Assembly: GCA_963693315.1 (NCBI GenBank)
Contig: OY856188.1
Location: 221,048,263 to 221,112,262, forward strand
Source of the DNA: Diogma glabrata
Taxonomy: Eukaryota; Arthropoda; Insecta; Diptera; Cylindrotomidae
Reading direction: 5' to 3'
Length of the DNA: 64,000 nt
The position numbers and the translations under genes are program-made. The notes under the pieces were generated by a model. That model ran no database searches. It was not told where the DNA came from and saw only the letters and a program-made list of their open reading frames with translations. This document shows, piece after piece, positions 12,701 through 24,779 of this stretch. Each line of letters opens with the position of its first letter. The stretch's first letter is position 1.

Positions 12701-15700
12701 AACCAAAGGAAATGCGCTACCAAATTTAACACACAGTTTACAAAAAAGCCAAGCAAACATAAACAGAAAACAAGAGTATTGAGACATCTGCGCAAAGTAA
12801 ATACTGAACATCTAGAGGATATCACATTCTTCGACGAAGAAGTTGAGAATTCTATAAAGAAAACTAAGCTATCCAAAGCTATTGCACCCGACGCCATCCC
12901 AGCCATCATGCTAAAACACATTGGACCCAAAGGTTTCAACTTTCTCACTACCACACTAAACACATCGCTAAATACTCTTCAGATACCAAACATCTGGATT
13001 ACAGCAAGAATAAGCCCCGTCTTGAAACCTGGAAAACCTGAAGAGGAGGGAGAATCTTACAGACCTTCGGTTAGAAAATTGATTGAAGCACTTCTGTTAT
13101 CTCAGTTATCCAGATCTTCCAATATGATGCCCCACCAACATGGCTTTAGGACACCACCGCTCTTCACAAGATCCAAGATCAAACCAGTGATGGATTAAAC
13201 CAAAAACAACCCGGTGCCACAACAATATTAGTTGCACTCGACCTACCAAAAGCATTCGACACATTGTCGCACGCTGCACTATTAAATAATATAATTAACA
13301 CCTATCTGCCAGGTTTAATAAAGCGCTGGTTGTGCAACTACCTAAGAGGCCGACAAACATACGTTGAGTTCCGTACTCGAAATCTAAGATGAGAGTGCTC
13401 AGACAAGGAGTTCCACAAGGTGGAGTTCTCTCACCTTCACTATTCAATCTCTACCTAAGCAGCTTATCTACACCAACAGAAGGAATAATCATCACGTCAT
13501 ATGCAGACGACTACACGGTGCTTGCAACAGGAAACAACCTGGTACAACTCACTATTCCTCTGAACACCTACCTTAACATCCTAAACGAATGGTTTAAAAC
13601 CAGAAAGTGAAACTTTTCACCGAAAAGTCCACCTCTACACTTCTCACCACATGGACAAAGGAGGTGAACACAACACTCAACATCTGTATGGACAACGTGA
13701 TTATTCCCACGGTTAAAAATCCGAGACTGTTGGGGGTCACATTCGATCCACTGCTTAAATTCAATCCTCATCCTCAACAGGTAAACGCGACATTGAAAAT
13801 CAGGAACAATGTTTTGAAAGCACTGGCTGGCAGTGCATAGGGGAAAGTTAAAGAAACAATCATAAAAACATACAAAGCAATAGGAAGACCTATTTTGAAT
13901 TACGCTTCCCCCATATGGACACCCCAAGTCGCTGACACTCTCTGGAATAAGTTAAAGGTAACACAAAAAGCAGCGTTTTGAACAGCAACCGGATGTCAAT
14001 TAATGGCTCATCGAGATCACCCGCACCAAGAATGTAACATATTGCCGGTCCATCAACACAATGAAATGTTCACCAAACAATATCTATGGGCCTGTCACAA
14101 AGAGCAACATCCCTGCAATGACACCTTATCCACAACCACACCATCTAGAGACATAAGGCGTACTGCGAAATGTTTCTTAAGTGATGTCAGAAACAACCAA
14201 ATAACAGATAACATTGACGAGCTTACGTATAATACGGGCTTAACAACGATTCACACGAAAGTTGTTGAAGACCGAACAGGAATTACATTCCAATTCTAGT
14301 TCTCAAGAGTAAGCCGCCACAAGTCGCTCCGGAAGAGGTCAAACTACCGCGCAGCACCAAATCCATTCTAGTGCAGTTAAGATCCGGTTGGTCACGCATC
14401 TTAAATAACTGAAATGACCAGAACATTGTTGACAAGTGTCCCGTAGATGAGACCACGCCGCATGATGCAGATGACCTATTTAATTGTCCAGGAAAACCAA
14501 CCAACCTGACGAAGGAAGATTTGTGGTACAGCCCAAGAGCAGTAGCAGAGTTCCTGAATCTGGGCATGGAGCCGGAAGAGTAGAACCGCACCGTCGCTAC
14601 AACAACATCAGGGTACATTTACAAATGCAGATTACTGACATTGGACGAACAAAACTTTAAAATTTGACAAGTACGTTTCTTATTAGATAAAAAAACACAG
14701 ATTGTCAATAGGACTAATGCTCTGGGTTACTGAAACACATTAATTGGACCCGTACCACAGATTATAGTCGAAAATACAAATGCTTAGTGAAAGTTATCGA
14801 AGAACTGTTAAATACTGAAGTTGTACCCCCGAAATTTATTACAGTTTTTAGTGTATCACACTGGTATACTGAGGAAACTAGTCACCACTGACCAGGGCTG
14901 CAAACCGGTTTTTGGAAACCAAAACCGAAAAACCAGAAAACCACAAAATCAGTAAAACCATAACCACATTCTAAAAATGGTCAAAACCGAAACCAAAACT
15001 ACGTTTTAAAAATAATCAAAATCATAACCGTAACCACATTCTAAAAATCATCAAACCAAATTTTAAAATAAACGAAACCAAAAATTAAGTTCTAACATCA
15101 ATAATAAACAAAGTAACATCAAAATATCTAAATTCAAATATACCGCTAAAGTTCATGTTTTAAATTTATTTTAAATTCTTTTATTACTATTCAATAGTAG
15201 GGAATAAAATATTAAACCAACCGCGGTAGAAATTGCATATCCGTCTCGAAATGACTCTTTAAATGTCCTGGGCGCTACGCGGAAATGAAACACTCCCCAC
15301 CGGGGTATGTAATATCATTAATTAACTTAACATTTATACTTGAAAATCGGCACTGCTAGTTAACAAATAATGTATATAATTATTAATAAATTCTCTGTCG
15401 AAACCCACAACCGAAACTATAATATATCATATAGAAAAAACCAAACCGAAACCAAATTTAGGGGGTTTAGATAAACCGAAACCAAAACTAACACATATTG
15501 CATTGTAAAACCAAAACTGAAACCAAAATTTATTGTTTAGAAAAACCAAAACCAAAACTTGTCATTTAACGAAACCAATACCAAAACCAATTTTGGCCGT
15601 TGAGAAAAACCAAAAACCAAATCCTTAAAAATAGTTGGTTATGCAGCCCTGCCACTGACGGAGCAGAGAAAGTATCCGAGAAGGTTCAAAAGGTACCTCT

Positions 15701-16152
15701 TTTAGTATGCCTGATTTCTTTATTGTAAGTGGTACGCTCTCTTGCATATTCAACTCCGTTTCCATATTGCTTTACTGATCTTAATCGTGACAACTTTTTT
15801 AATTAAATAGCGTCCTCTGCTATTTTACAATATTAAGTAAGCAGCTACCTTCGAGCGCTTTAGTGATTGCCAGTGATTGTGAGTCTTCTTCAGGTTTACT
15901 TAAGTAAATCATTATTTGTGTTGCTAAGGTTCCAAACAAAGGTTATTTTCCCATTTGTACTGGCAAATATGTAATAATTAATGTTTTTCCATAATTGTAA
16001 TTCAAACTCTGTCAGTTTGTCTTGCCATTTTTAACTTCCCGATATGGGAAGTTATTATTTTTGGGTCGATTTTCGAAATCGGAATTTTTTTGATATCTTT
16101 ACGTTTCATGACCTCCTGAAGCTGTTTAGACTATTTTTAGCTGGCAGTCTGT

Positions 16153-16184
<32 letters not shown>

Positions 16185-19100
16185 GTATATCGCTGTGTGG
16201 AGAATTTTTGCCCAACGATTTCTCAACAACGGATGGGTCGATTTTAACGAAAATGGTCGCAATCGATGTATCTTGTCGTAACTTAGAGCCCAGTCTTTTT
16301 CTAGCGAAATTATATTGTTTGTTTTTTAGTGGTTTCCAAAAAACTGAAAATCATCTCTTCCAAATATCATGAGATTAATAAATAATGCTATCAAGGTCAT
16401 GAAGCTTCCATATTGCTTGTCAGCATGTCAGACATTTATAATGACATTTGTATAAACAATTGCTATCTTAGTTTTTGAGATTTTTAACAAAATGTGAAAA
16501 AACTACGTGTTATTTTCTTTATGCAAACGAATGATATCTGGATGAAACTTTTGTATGTAAATGAGCTGCAATCGCATCCGGGCTTACATGAATATCAAAA
16601 ACCTGAGTTATTTTCTAAATTTGACAAAAAGGTCAGAGGTTCGAGAGGAGATTGCCTGGTCAACTGTTTATTAACTTTCCGATATGAGAAGTTATTGTTT
16701 TTGGGTCGATTTTTGAAATCGAAATTTTTATAATATCTTTACGTTTCAAGACCACCTGAAGCTGTTTAGGCTATTTTTAGCTGGCAGTATGTAGTGTGTG
16801 TGGGGTATGTGCGTGTGGATCATCGTATGTGGACAAACATTTGTCCAACGCTCTCTCAACAACGGATGATCCGATTTCAACTTCAATGGTCACAATCGAT
16901 ATATCTTGGTGTAACCTGCAGCCCAGTCTTTTTCTAATGAAATCAGTACATTTATTTTTTAGGGGTTTCCAAAAAACTGAATATCATCTCTTGCAAGTAT
17001 TACTAGAATAAATAATGCTATCAAGATCATTTACCTCCCATTTTGTTTTTTATCATGTCAGCCATTTATAATGACATTTGTATAAACAATTGCTATCTTA
17101 CTTTTTGAGTTTTTTCAAGAAAATTTGAAAAATAGGCGTTATTTTCATTACTCAAACGCATGAAAACTTGATGAAACTTTTGAATTAAAATGAGCCGCAA
17201 ACGCATCCGGTTTTATTTGAATATGGAAAATGTGCTATTTTGAATCAGCTATTTTCAAAATTTGGCAAAGGATTCGAGGAGGATGTTTGTGGTTCGTTGA
17301 ACAACTGTTTTTTTAGACTTCTCAGTCTTGACATTTAATTTTGTTGAAACTTAGAGCATAAGGTTTTTGTAATGTTTATAGTCGTTTTGCAACTTGTTCG
17401 AAATTTCTTCTCTCAACCCCCTCTAAGGAACATCTGAAATAATTAGCTAACCGCTATAGTTTTCGTTCAATCTTTACAACATTGTCTATAACCGTGAATT
17501 TTTTCAATTTTTCGCTTCTGTAATGTTCGAAGATAAAGAGTGGGAGAGAAACAACTTTTTATCTTTTTATAAATAAGTCAGAAACCGTGTTTTCGAAAAA
17601 TACAAAAAAATTATTTTGAACTACAAAAAAAATCACCTTCCATATGACACCCCACTTGTCCAAGTCAAAAATATTTTTTTTTCAAAATTTCTACTCGCAA
17701 CCCCCTCCAAAGAACAATTGAAATTATAACGACCAAGAAAAATTTTTCATTTTTTTATTGCCAAGTTCCGTGAATTTTTTAAAATTTTTTCTTTTGTAAT
17801 GTTCGAAGATAAGTGGTGGGGACAAAACTTAAATTTCACTTTTTCTAAAATAAGTCCATTACTGTGCTTTCGAAAATTAGAAAAAAAACTCGAAAACTAG
17901 AAAAAAAATAACCTTTCATATGATACCCCCACTTGACATGACCAAAAATATTTTGTTTTCGTAATTTTTACTCTCAACCCCCTCCAATGAACATTTGAAA
18001 TTATAATAACAACCAAGGATTGGATTTTTGGATTTTTTTTGGATTGGATTTTTTTTGATTTTTTTAAACCAAACTCGATTCCTTAAAACAAACTTTTGTT
18101 TTACTATCTCCTTATCAATGTCCATAAAATATTGATAAAAAATAATATTCAAAATTTTCTTGTTGTCAGTAGGCGTGAACAAATACATTGAATAACTGTA
18201 AAAAATTTCAAGTTGATAGCACTAGTTTAGTTTTTGAGAAAATCGATTATGTAGAAATTCGGACGGACACCGAAGTCTCACCAATAGTTTACTGTTTTTA
18301 CTTTTTCAAAGTACGAAACCCTAAAAATGGTGTTATTGTACGATAAAAATCGAAAAAATTTTAGCATCGTTGACAAAGTAGACTTTAAGTAGACTCCACC
18401 GTTAGTTTTTTTTAAATATATGGAGCAATGCAAATCTTCTTTCCAGTGTAACCAAAAGATGAAAATATGACGATTAATTGCAAGTCTTAGAAAGAGAATT
18501 TCAATTTATTAAAGTTTTAAGAAAATATCTTTATGTTACCTATTTAACTTAACGGGAAGTTCTTGGCGTGGCCGCTATGGTCACACCCTACCCTACTAGT
18601 TCTATTTGACGCTGCCCTTGTCTACTATCTCGTCCTCCTTTATTTCCATTCCTCGGGTTAAAGCGAATATTCATACAACGCCAGTTTCATCTGGAGCTGA
18701 TGAAGAAGTCGACTGAAATGACACCATGCGAGGACGAGGATATCTTCTTAACCGTATCCATAATTGAGTGCGTACATTTTTTACTTTGTTAATATTATAT
18801 AACCCGTCTGTATTATTTTAAACTATAGTTGAGAAGACCTCCTAGGGATCGTAGTACTACTTTAACAGAAGCAGTACCTAATTGGTTCTACTCCTCTATT
18901 AAGTTAAACTACGTTAAATTATTAACATAAATAGTTAAACAAACTTCTGCCGTAGTTACAAACTTTATTTTGCTTTTGTCAATCTTTCTACCCCAAAATA
19001 TTTCTAATCTATTTATATTAAAATTTTTTTATCTCTTTACAGAGTGAGAAGGAAATCATACCTTTAATGAGTGCGCTATTTTGTATAATAAATTTAATGC

Positions 19101-22100
19101 CAATAATCCCATCAAAAATATCAAACTTTCTCCAAGACTTGTTTGATGTGTTCGCTCATTTAGCATCATGGAATTGGCAAAACCCAGCAAAGCTACCATC
19201 AGATTTATTGATTCATTTACAAATTGGCTTGTATCGATTTTTTCATCGATTGTATGGTATGTTTCCTTGTAACTTTCTAACATTCCTACGGCAAGAATTT
19301 GTAATCAACGAAAAGTCAGCTATATTTACCCACACAATAAAACCGTTGTTGGATACAGTGAAAATAAATCCGCTACTTGTTACAGCAAACGGTTCTATAG
19401 AAATCCAACCAGACCGATGGAAGAAAATGGAACCTCATGATGTTGTTTTTGAATGTTCAAAGTTTTCATTAGATTATCTAGAAAAACCAGAGTGTCAGAT
19501 AAATGATTGTTATCATAGTAACCGAGTTCTAGGAACGCCCGTATCAACATCCGTACAAACCTTTGATTACGGTACAGGTTTTCTAGAAGCTCCAGGTTCA
19601 CTGTACACTTATCAGTGTGCAACAGTTGCAGAAACCAATAATAGTGCAACAAATCAATATAGCAAACCGACATTTTTACAGATGGCGGGAGATGAGCGTT
19701 TTATGGATTTATCTGTTTATGATAATAAATTATGGAGTCCTAGTGCTATGGTATTAGCAACACCACCACCTACTGGAACCGTTCCACATACACCAACACC
19801 AAATACAAATAACGCAAATTATTCAGCACAATTAGTTACAGCTGTGACATCGCAAGACGGATCATCACCACCAGAAGCAGCTGTCGAAGCCACTCCTGAA
19901 ACAACACCATTAAAAAATGATCATCCAAGCAAAACTCGTCCACTACTAACTAATTCGACAGCTGTTCGTGCTATATGGGGTTCACAATCTGGTTCATCGA
20001 CAGCAAGTATACCTGGTGGCGGTTCAACTCCATCATCACCAATGAAAAAAGAGCAATCGCCATTCAATTTCCCATCCGAGGCTAATAGTGTTGCATTCGA
20101 TTTACCTCCGCAAAAAATAATACGGCTCGTAAATGACCGTAATCAAAATATTCGGCATTTGCAAAGCCCTGTTGGTAGCGGAAATAATTTTAACAATATT
20201 CAAAATTATAATATTGTCTCAAGTATTCCAAACAGTCCAATTCCTTTAGATATGCCAAGTCATCCGTTACCAAACATTAATGATAATCCGTCAACTCAAG
20301 AAGATCAAGAGGTTACAGAAATAAATAAAAATCGAAATAATGAAGTAATTCTTACCGAAGACTTGGTACCGGATTGCGATAGGGACTGTGATGCAGATGG
20401 CTCACCATGCAGTGAGGGTGGTCTACATCTACCCGATTCAAAATCTATGTTTAATTTAGTTGCACGACGAGCTAATCGTTATAGGATGTATAGTCATTGC
20501 ATTGGTGATTTAAGTTATAGTACAAGTACAAGTCCGAATGATGTTAATAATTTTATTGATTACTTCGGGAAAAAGAAATGTATCAAAAAATCCAATTCAT
20601 GGCCTGATCTGTTAAAAATTAATGCAAGTAAACAAAAAACATTAACAGCGTCGTCTATTTTGCCAGTAAAAAATAAATTAATCCGTTACAACATTTCAAA
20701 CAAATCAAACGGTGTGGATGTTATAAATAATCTAAATTTGAATGCAAATGAAATTATTGTAGAAAAGTTTAATATTGGGACACAAACAATAAAACAGTGT
20801 CCTCAACTATATGAACAAATTTTCGATGAGATATTTGATGAAAACAATAAGATAATTAAATCAAAGAATGATACAATAAACAATCTCATGACCCCACATG
20901 CAATGCTTGAACAATATATTTCTATGTCAATTAAGAAAAAACAGTCAGCAGAGAATCGTAATTGGGAAGAAATGTATCGAGATCAAATACAATTATTAAA
21001 TTTGCAATTACAATACGAAAGACATCGTCGTGAAGTGCATGCCGAGCGCAATCGACGACTACTAGGTAAAAGTCGTGCTAATCGTTCATTGGAACAACAT
21101 AATACAACTTTGCGTGATCAAGTTAGTCGTTTAACTAATGAAATTTTATACTTAAATAATCAATCAAATCATTTACGTAAAAATGGTAATTTACGCGAAC
21201 TAGAATATTCAAATCAAACAAATAAATTAAAAAATCAATTACAAACGCAAATCGATGAAAATAAGAAAATGCGCGAAACAATAGATAATTTAAATAAAAA
21301 AATAAATGATGAGATGAAACAAAGGAAAGATGTCAATTTAGAAATTGAAACAGTTCGCGGTGAATTATTTGATTTACGTAATGATATGCGTCAAGCATTA
21401 TATCAAGCTGATTTGGGCCAACAATATCGACAAGAGTTAACAAGATTACAATCGGAAATGATTTTAATGGGTGAAATTCAAATGAAATGTAAAGATAAAT
21501 TAAGTGAGTTAAATAGTTTTAAAGCGAGAGATACAGAATTTGAAGGGATTACTCTCAGTTATGCTGAAGATATTCGAGGTAAGTTCGTTTTTAATTTGTG
21601 TAACAAAATTTTACCAATTTCGTATTTTTAACTGTATTCAAAAAATTTAAAACCATTTTCCTTGCATATTTTTTCTAAAGGTTTGAGATTTAGAGTAAAA
21701 TACGTTTAACTAAAAAGTGTAGCTCTCCTAGCAAGCTCATTTTAAGGGCTGCTGAGGAGCTACTACCACTATGAAAGCAACTTGCAAAAACTCGGGTTGG
21801 CTCCTGTTTCATTATCCGCTATAAAAAAAATGTTATCTCATGTCTCTTCATAGAAGAACACTAGCTCCACAAAACAAAAGTAAAAACTGGTAAAGTAAAT
21901 CGTTTCAGCAGACCTTAAAGAAAAGAACTCAAACCATATCGGTTCCTATTTTATGAGTCTAAACGAAGATGGGGCTGCTCAAGTAAATCTTGAACTTGCT
22001 GTAGATATGTGGGTCACATGTTTAAGTATAGTAGAATGTCGGGATCGCTCGAGTACGCTTATATCCACATCAAAAGTATAGAGGAATAAAGGTAGATTGT

Positions 22101-24779
22101 TTATCCTTTAAATCCAATTTAGGAGCATGGGGCGTTTACTAGTGGGAGCATAGGGTGTCTTGGAGCATAGGGTATCTAGGAGTATCTAGGGTATCTATCT
22201 CTTTCCATCTCCAAGGGTCATCCTTGTTATATCTTCAGTTGATTTTCTTATTGCATGCCCTATCCATCTGCATTTTCTTTGTTTTATTTCGGTCTGAATG
22301 TCGTAGAAGTTCCTGATTACTGATAGTGTTTGGCCAGAAGCATTTAATCAGTCTTCTCAGGCATTTGTTCACAAACACCTGTAGTTGGTTTGTGATATTT
22401 CTTGTATGTTTCCATGTTACACATCCATACAGCAGTACTGACTTGACACATGCTTTGAAATTCGTAGTTTTGTTTTTCTTGACAGGACGGACGCATTTCA
22501 GATATTGTGATGCATATTGATTATATTCCTGGCTTTGTTAGTGCACTGAATGTCGTAGAAGTTCCTGATATCTTCTTCGGTCCTGTCTATACATATAACA
22601 TCCAAATTAATTGCACGCGGTGGCGAAACTCTCATGATATTTTTGGACCTTAACCACTTTTATACCAATCAATAATAGAGATAATCGCCTAGTTAGTATG
22701 TATATGAGTTTTTATTTTTTTTTTTTAAATTATGATAGTCAAAAACAAATCTGTTGTTGCTTCTCATGGGCGAGCCTTAAGCAGATATACCAGTCTCTCA
22801 AATGACATACTTAAAAGCAACCAACGATAAAATATTTTATCAATAAATTGTAAACAGATGATTTATCACTTTCCTATCCGACCTAAAACCTGTAAAAACC
22901 GATTTGTCAATTTCCTACTTCCTTTAAACGTCTAAACTTTGTAGATATCAATATTAACGGGCTATCTCCTTTTTAGAATTAAAAACATCACGTGATAGTA
23001 AAGCAAGTCAATTGGAAACAGCAAAAGCAAGGGTTTCTGAATTAGAATTACAACTGTCTCGTTGTGATGGAAAATTTACTGAACAAAAACGAATATTAAA
23101 AGCAGCTAAAGAAGAATATCAGGATCATGTTGAGGTATGTTGTAAATTATTCTTTCAAATTTTTTAAAATATTTCTTCAATTTGATTGATTTAGGCTCTT
23201 GAAAAAAAATATTCTGCTCAGAAAGCTATAATTTTAAAAATGGAAGAAACTATATTAGAACTTCAATCTATCAATAGAAAAAATCAAACGGCTGTGAATT
23301 TAGTTACATTATCACCAGATTCCGACAAAACTGGTAAGTTGTATTAAAACCATATAAAGTTCAATTTATCAGTTGTAATTTCCCTAAGCGGTGATAATTC
23401 GAAATAATTTTTTGCCAAAAATTTCGAAAGCAAGTATAACTTTTATCAATACCACTTGCTTGAGGAATTTTTCAAAAAATTATGAGAATTTATCAACGAA
23501 CGAAGGGAATTCGTTTAGAAAATTTTTTGCCTTAGTTTTATTTTAATTTAAACCAATGAAATTCTCTAAAATGTAATGACATCATTCAATTTCACCAATA
23601 AAATTTGAATTATACTAATAACAATATTTATACGTCTGGCCTACTGGGATATTAAAATTTATCATTCTACTGTTGAAATAATTCACTGTTATCAATGTAG
23701 GCCAACGTATAATTCATAAAAAATATATAAATAAATTAAAAATGGCAAAAAATAAACGAATTCCCCTCGTTCGTTGATAAATTCTCATATTTTTTTGAAA
23801 AATTCCTCAAGCAAGTGGTATTGTTATAAGGCCTCGGCCTACGGCCTCGTGCTTTTATCAATATACTTGCTTTCAAAATTTTTGGCAAAAACTTATTTCG
23901 AATTATCACCGCCCTTGGGAAATTACAACTAATAATTTTTAATATCCCAGTAGGCCAGACGTATAAATATTTGTTATTAGTATAATTCAAATGTTATTTG
24001 TGAAATTGAATGATATAATTATATTTTAGAGAATTTCATTGGTTTAAATTAAAATAAAACTAAGGCAAAAGAATTTCCAGTAGTAATCTCCCAAGGGCGG
24101 TGATAATTCGATATAATTTTTTGCCAAAAAGTTCGAAAGCAAGAATATTAATAAAAGCACGAGGCCGAGGGCTTTTATCAATACCACTTGCTTGAGGAAT
24201 TTTTCAAAAAATTATAAGAATTTATCAACGAACGAGAGGAATTCGTTTAGAAAATTGTTTGCCATTTTTCATTTCTTTATATACTTTCTATGAATTATAT
24301 GTTGGCCTACTGCGATATCAGTTAATTATTTCCAAAGTTATTTGATGATTTGTAATATCACAGTAGGCCAGACGTTTAACTATTTGTTATTACTTATTAG
24401 TGTAATAATTCAAATATTATTGGTGAAATTGAATGATGTCATTACATTTTAAAGAATTTGATTGTGTTAAATTAAAATAAAACTAAGGCAAAAAATCATC
24501 ACTGTAAGTTTTACTTTTTGTATTTCAGATAATGTCGGTTCACTGGATCATACATCTCCTCTATCCCTTTCCTTAGCATCAAGTGATGGTTTATCAGCTA
24601 GTGTACTATCAGAGCTAAAAAATTTGCAAGCTTTTGTTAAAAAATCATCAAATAGTAATTTTTATAGTGCCGATAATGAGTCAAGTGTAAATACAACGAA
24701 TGAAAATGAGTTGAATATTAGGCCGGTTGGTATTTCAGATGATATTCCAGTACCCAGTACAAGTCATCATAATCAATAA
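9770..24779 (+). CDS. TSC1: Hamartin (TSC1), TSC complex subunit 1
   Basis: Scaffold subunit of the TSC1-TSC2-TBC1D7 complex, which acts as a GAP on Rheb at lysosomal membranes and so inhibits mTORC1. Six exons join in frame: 9770-9863, 10342-10595, 19043-21578, 22977-23134, 23195-23333 and 24529-24779, predicting about 1143 residues (human hamartin is 1164). Residues 1 to about 270 match the HEAT-like hamartin core; diagnostic pieces are LFGHIIRKHPTWLYKIASHP in exon 2 and FHRLYGMFPCNFLTFLRQEF in exon 3. A long Ser/Pro/Asn-rich linker follows (exon 3 middle). A coiled coil runs from about residue 750 to 1060, containing LQYERHRREVHAERNRRLLG, the TSC2/TBC1D7-binding part in known hamartins. 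Exons 3 to 6 are joined through a 60-base intron 4 and longer introns 3 and 5 full of repeats. No internal stop or frameshift was found. Neighbour GatB is on the same strand; no functional link is implied. Confidence 0.94.
9864..10341 (+). other. TSC1 intron 1
   Basis: A 478-base AT-rich intron with a GTATAT donor and an AATAG acceptor, phase 1. It holds no repeat or gene that I can recognise. Confidence 0.7.
10860..11120 (+). pseudogene. Possible LINE 3'-end remnant
   Basis: In one frame the DNA reads CNVLPSWVFPDSLNPQNWKV, which resembles the LWNxLP...VF motif near the C-terminus of Jockey/CR1-type LINE proteins. It is short and interrupted, and differs from both LINE copy A and LINE copy B. 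The call depends on one motif. Confidence 0.35.
11455..14590 (+). pseudogene. Non-LTR retrotransposon (LINE), copy B, decayed
   Basis: Longer copy of the same LINE family as at 3895-5240. A Cys/His-rich, PHD-like zinc finger comes first (about 11475-11610, CTICKN ... CNSCKEWCHLKNCSG ... CCQ). The apurinic-type endonuclease follows, starting MQLNCNGLINKIDDI near 11697 and ending at GSDHVPIIIT near 12350. The reverse transcriptase has DAIPAIMLKHIG near 12890, RQGVPQGGVLSPSLFNLY near 13400 and the catalytic SYADDY near 13498. The C-terminal Cys/His tail ends near 14580. Many stops and frameshifts make it inactive. It sits in TSC1 intron 2 in the sense orientation. The zinc finger plus endonuclease order fits a Jockey/CR1-like element, but the clade is not certain. 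Confidence 0.88.
14893..15651. mobile_element. Non-autonomous hAT-type element with 8-bp TSD
   Basis: Begins CAGGGCTGCA and ends TGCAGCCCTG, a 10-bp perfect terminal inverted repeat extending imperfectly to AACC. It is flanked by perfect 8-bp direct repeats CCACTGAC at 14885-14892 and 15652-15659. CAGGG termini and an 8-bp target duplication are typical of hAT transposons. The 759-bp interior is non-coding and rich in AAACCAAAACC repeats near both ends. It lies inside TSC1 intron 2. Confidence 0.9.
16031..17313. repeat. Two-copy tandem repeat, 640-bp unit
   Basis: Units start at 16031 and 16671. Both begin with an AACTTYCCGATATG/GAAGTT near-palindrome followed by TTTGGGTCGATTTT. Both share CTGAAGCTGTTTAG, a GT-rich stretch (a (GT)n run at about 16153-16178 in unit 1) and AACAACGGATG further on. 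No coding content. Probably two adjacent copies of one non-autonomous repeat family. Confidence 0.8.
17402..18025. repeat. Tandem repeat, about 280-bp unit, 2.3 copies
   Basis: The string CAACCCCCTC recurs near 17417, 17698 and 17976. Each time it is followed by AACATTTGAAAT-like sequence and, in the two full units, by GTAATGTTCGAAGATAA and a CATATGA-CACCCC-ACTTG stretch. No coding content. In TSC1 intron 2. Confidence 0.75.
18026..19042. other. Unexplained distal part of TSC1 intron 2
   Basis: AT-rich, with a more GC-balanced patch at about 18540-18770 that has no open reading frame I recognise. I see no terminal repeats or target duplication around it. Confidence 0.4.
21579..22976 (+). other. 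TSC1 intron 3
   Basis: GTAAGT donor and TTTTAG acceptor, phase 1 on both sides. It contains an antisense RTE-like LINE fragment (about 22190-22640); the rest is unassigned. Confidence 0.8.
22190..22640 (-). pseudogene. RTE-like LINE reverse-transcriptase fragment
   Basis: The minus strand of 22270-22460 translates to SVLLYGCVTWKHTRN ... FVNKCLRRLIKCFWPNTISN, the C-terminal region of RTE/SR2-type reverse transcriptases. A 24-base string (GAATGTCGTAGAAGTTCC and beyond) recurs at 22293 and 22546, which suggests a small internal duplication. It is truncated at both ends and not functional. A related minus-strand relic lies at 57196-57501. Confidence 0.75.
23370..24500. repeat. Interlocked inverted and direct repeat in TSC1 intron 5
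   Basis: Three related blocks occupy almost all of intron 5 (23334-24528). Block 1 (about 23380-23660) and block 3 (about 24090-24490) run the same way; block 2 (about 23700-24070) is largely inverted. Landmarks are GCGGTGATAATTCG, CAAGCAAG/CTTGCTTG, ACGAACG-AGGGAATTCG, GCAAAAAA and GGCCTACTG. Another member of the family lies at about 34640-35060. Blocks carry GAGGCCGAGGC-type CpG-containing cores. No coding content. Confidence 0.75.

Larger units (their letters stand above)
10596..19042 (+). other. TSC1 intron 2, transposon-rich (8.4 kb)
   Basis: Donor GTAAAG and acceptor TTACAG are phase 0; the flanking exons continue the hamartin core without a gap. The intron makes up more than half of the gene. 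Its contents are listed separately: a short LINE tail, LINE copy B, an hAT-type element and two tandem arrays. The remainder (18030-19042) contains no gene I can identify. Confidence 0.85.

Noticed and set aside
16153..16178. GT run as part of a functional regulatory element
   Set aside because: An ordinary microsatellite inside a repeat unit; the second unit has only a degenerate version.
18540..18780. GC-balanced patch in TSC1 intron 2 as a missed exon or SINE
   Set aside because: The flanking exons already join without a gap in the hamartin core, and no tRNA-like A and B boxes or tail could be recognised.
19056..19673. Minus-strand open frames of 75 and 92 codons opposite TSC1 exon 3
   Set aside because: Antisense shadows of a well-supported exon that matches hamartin.
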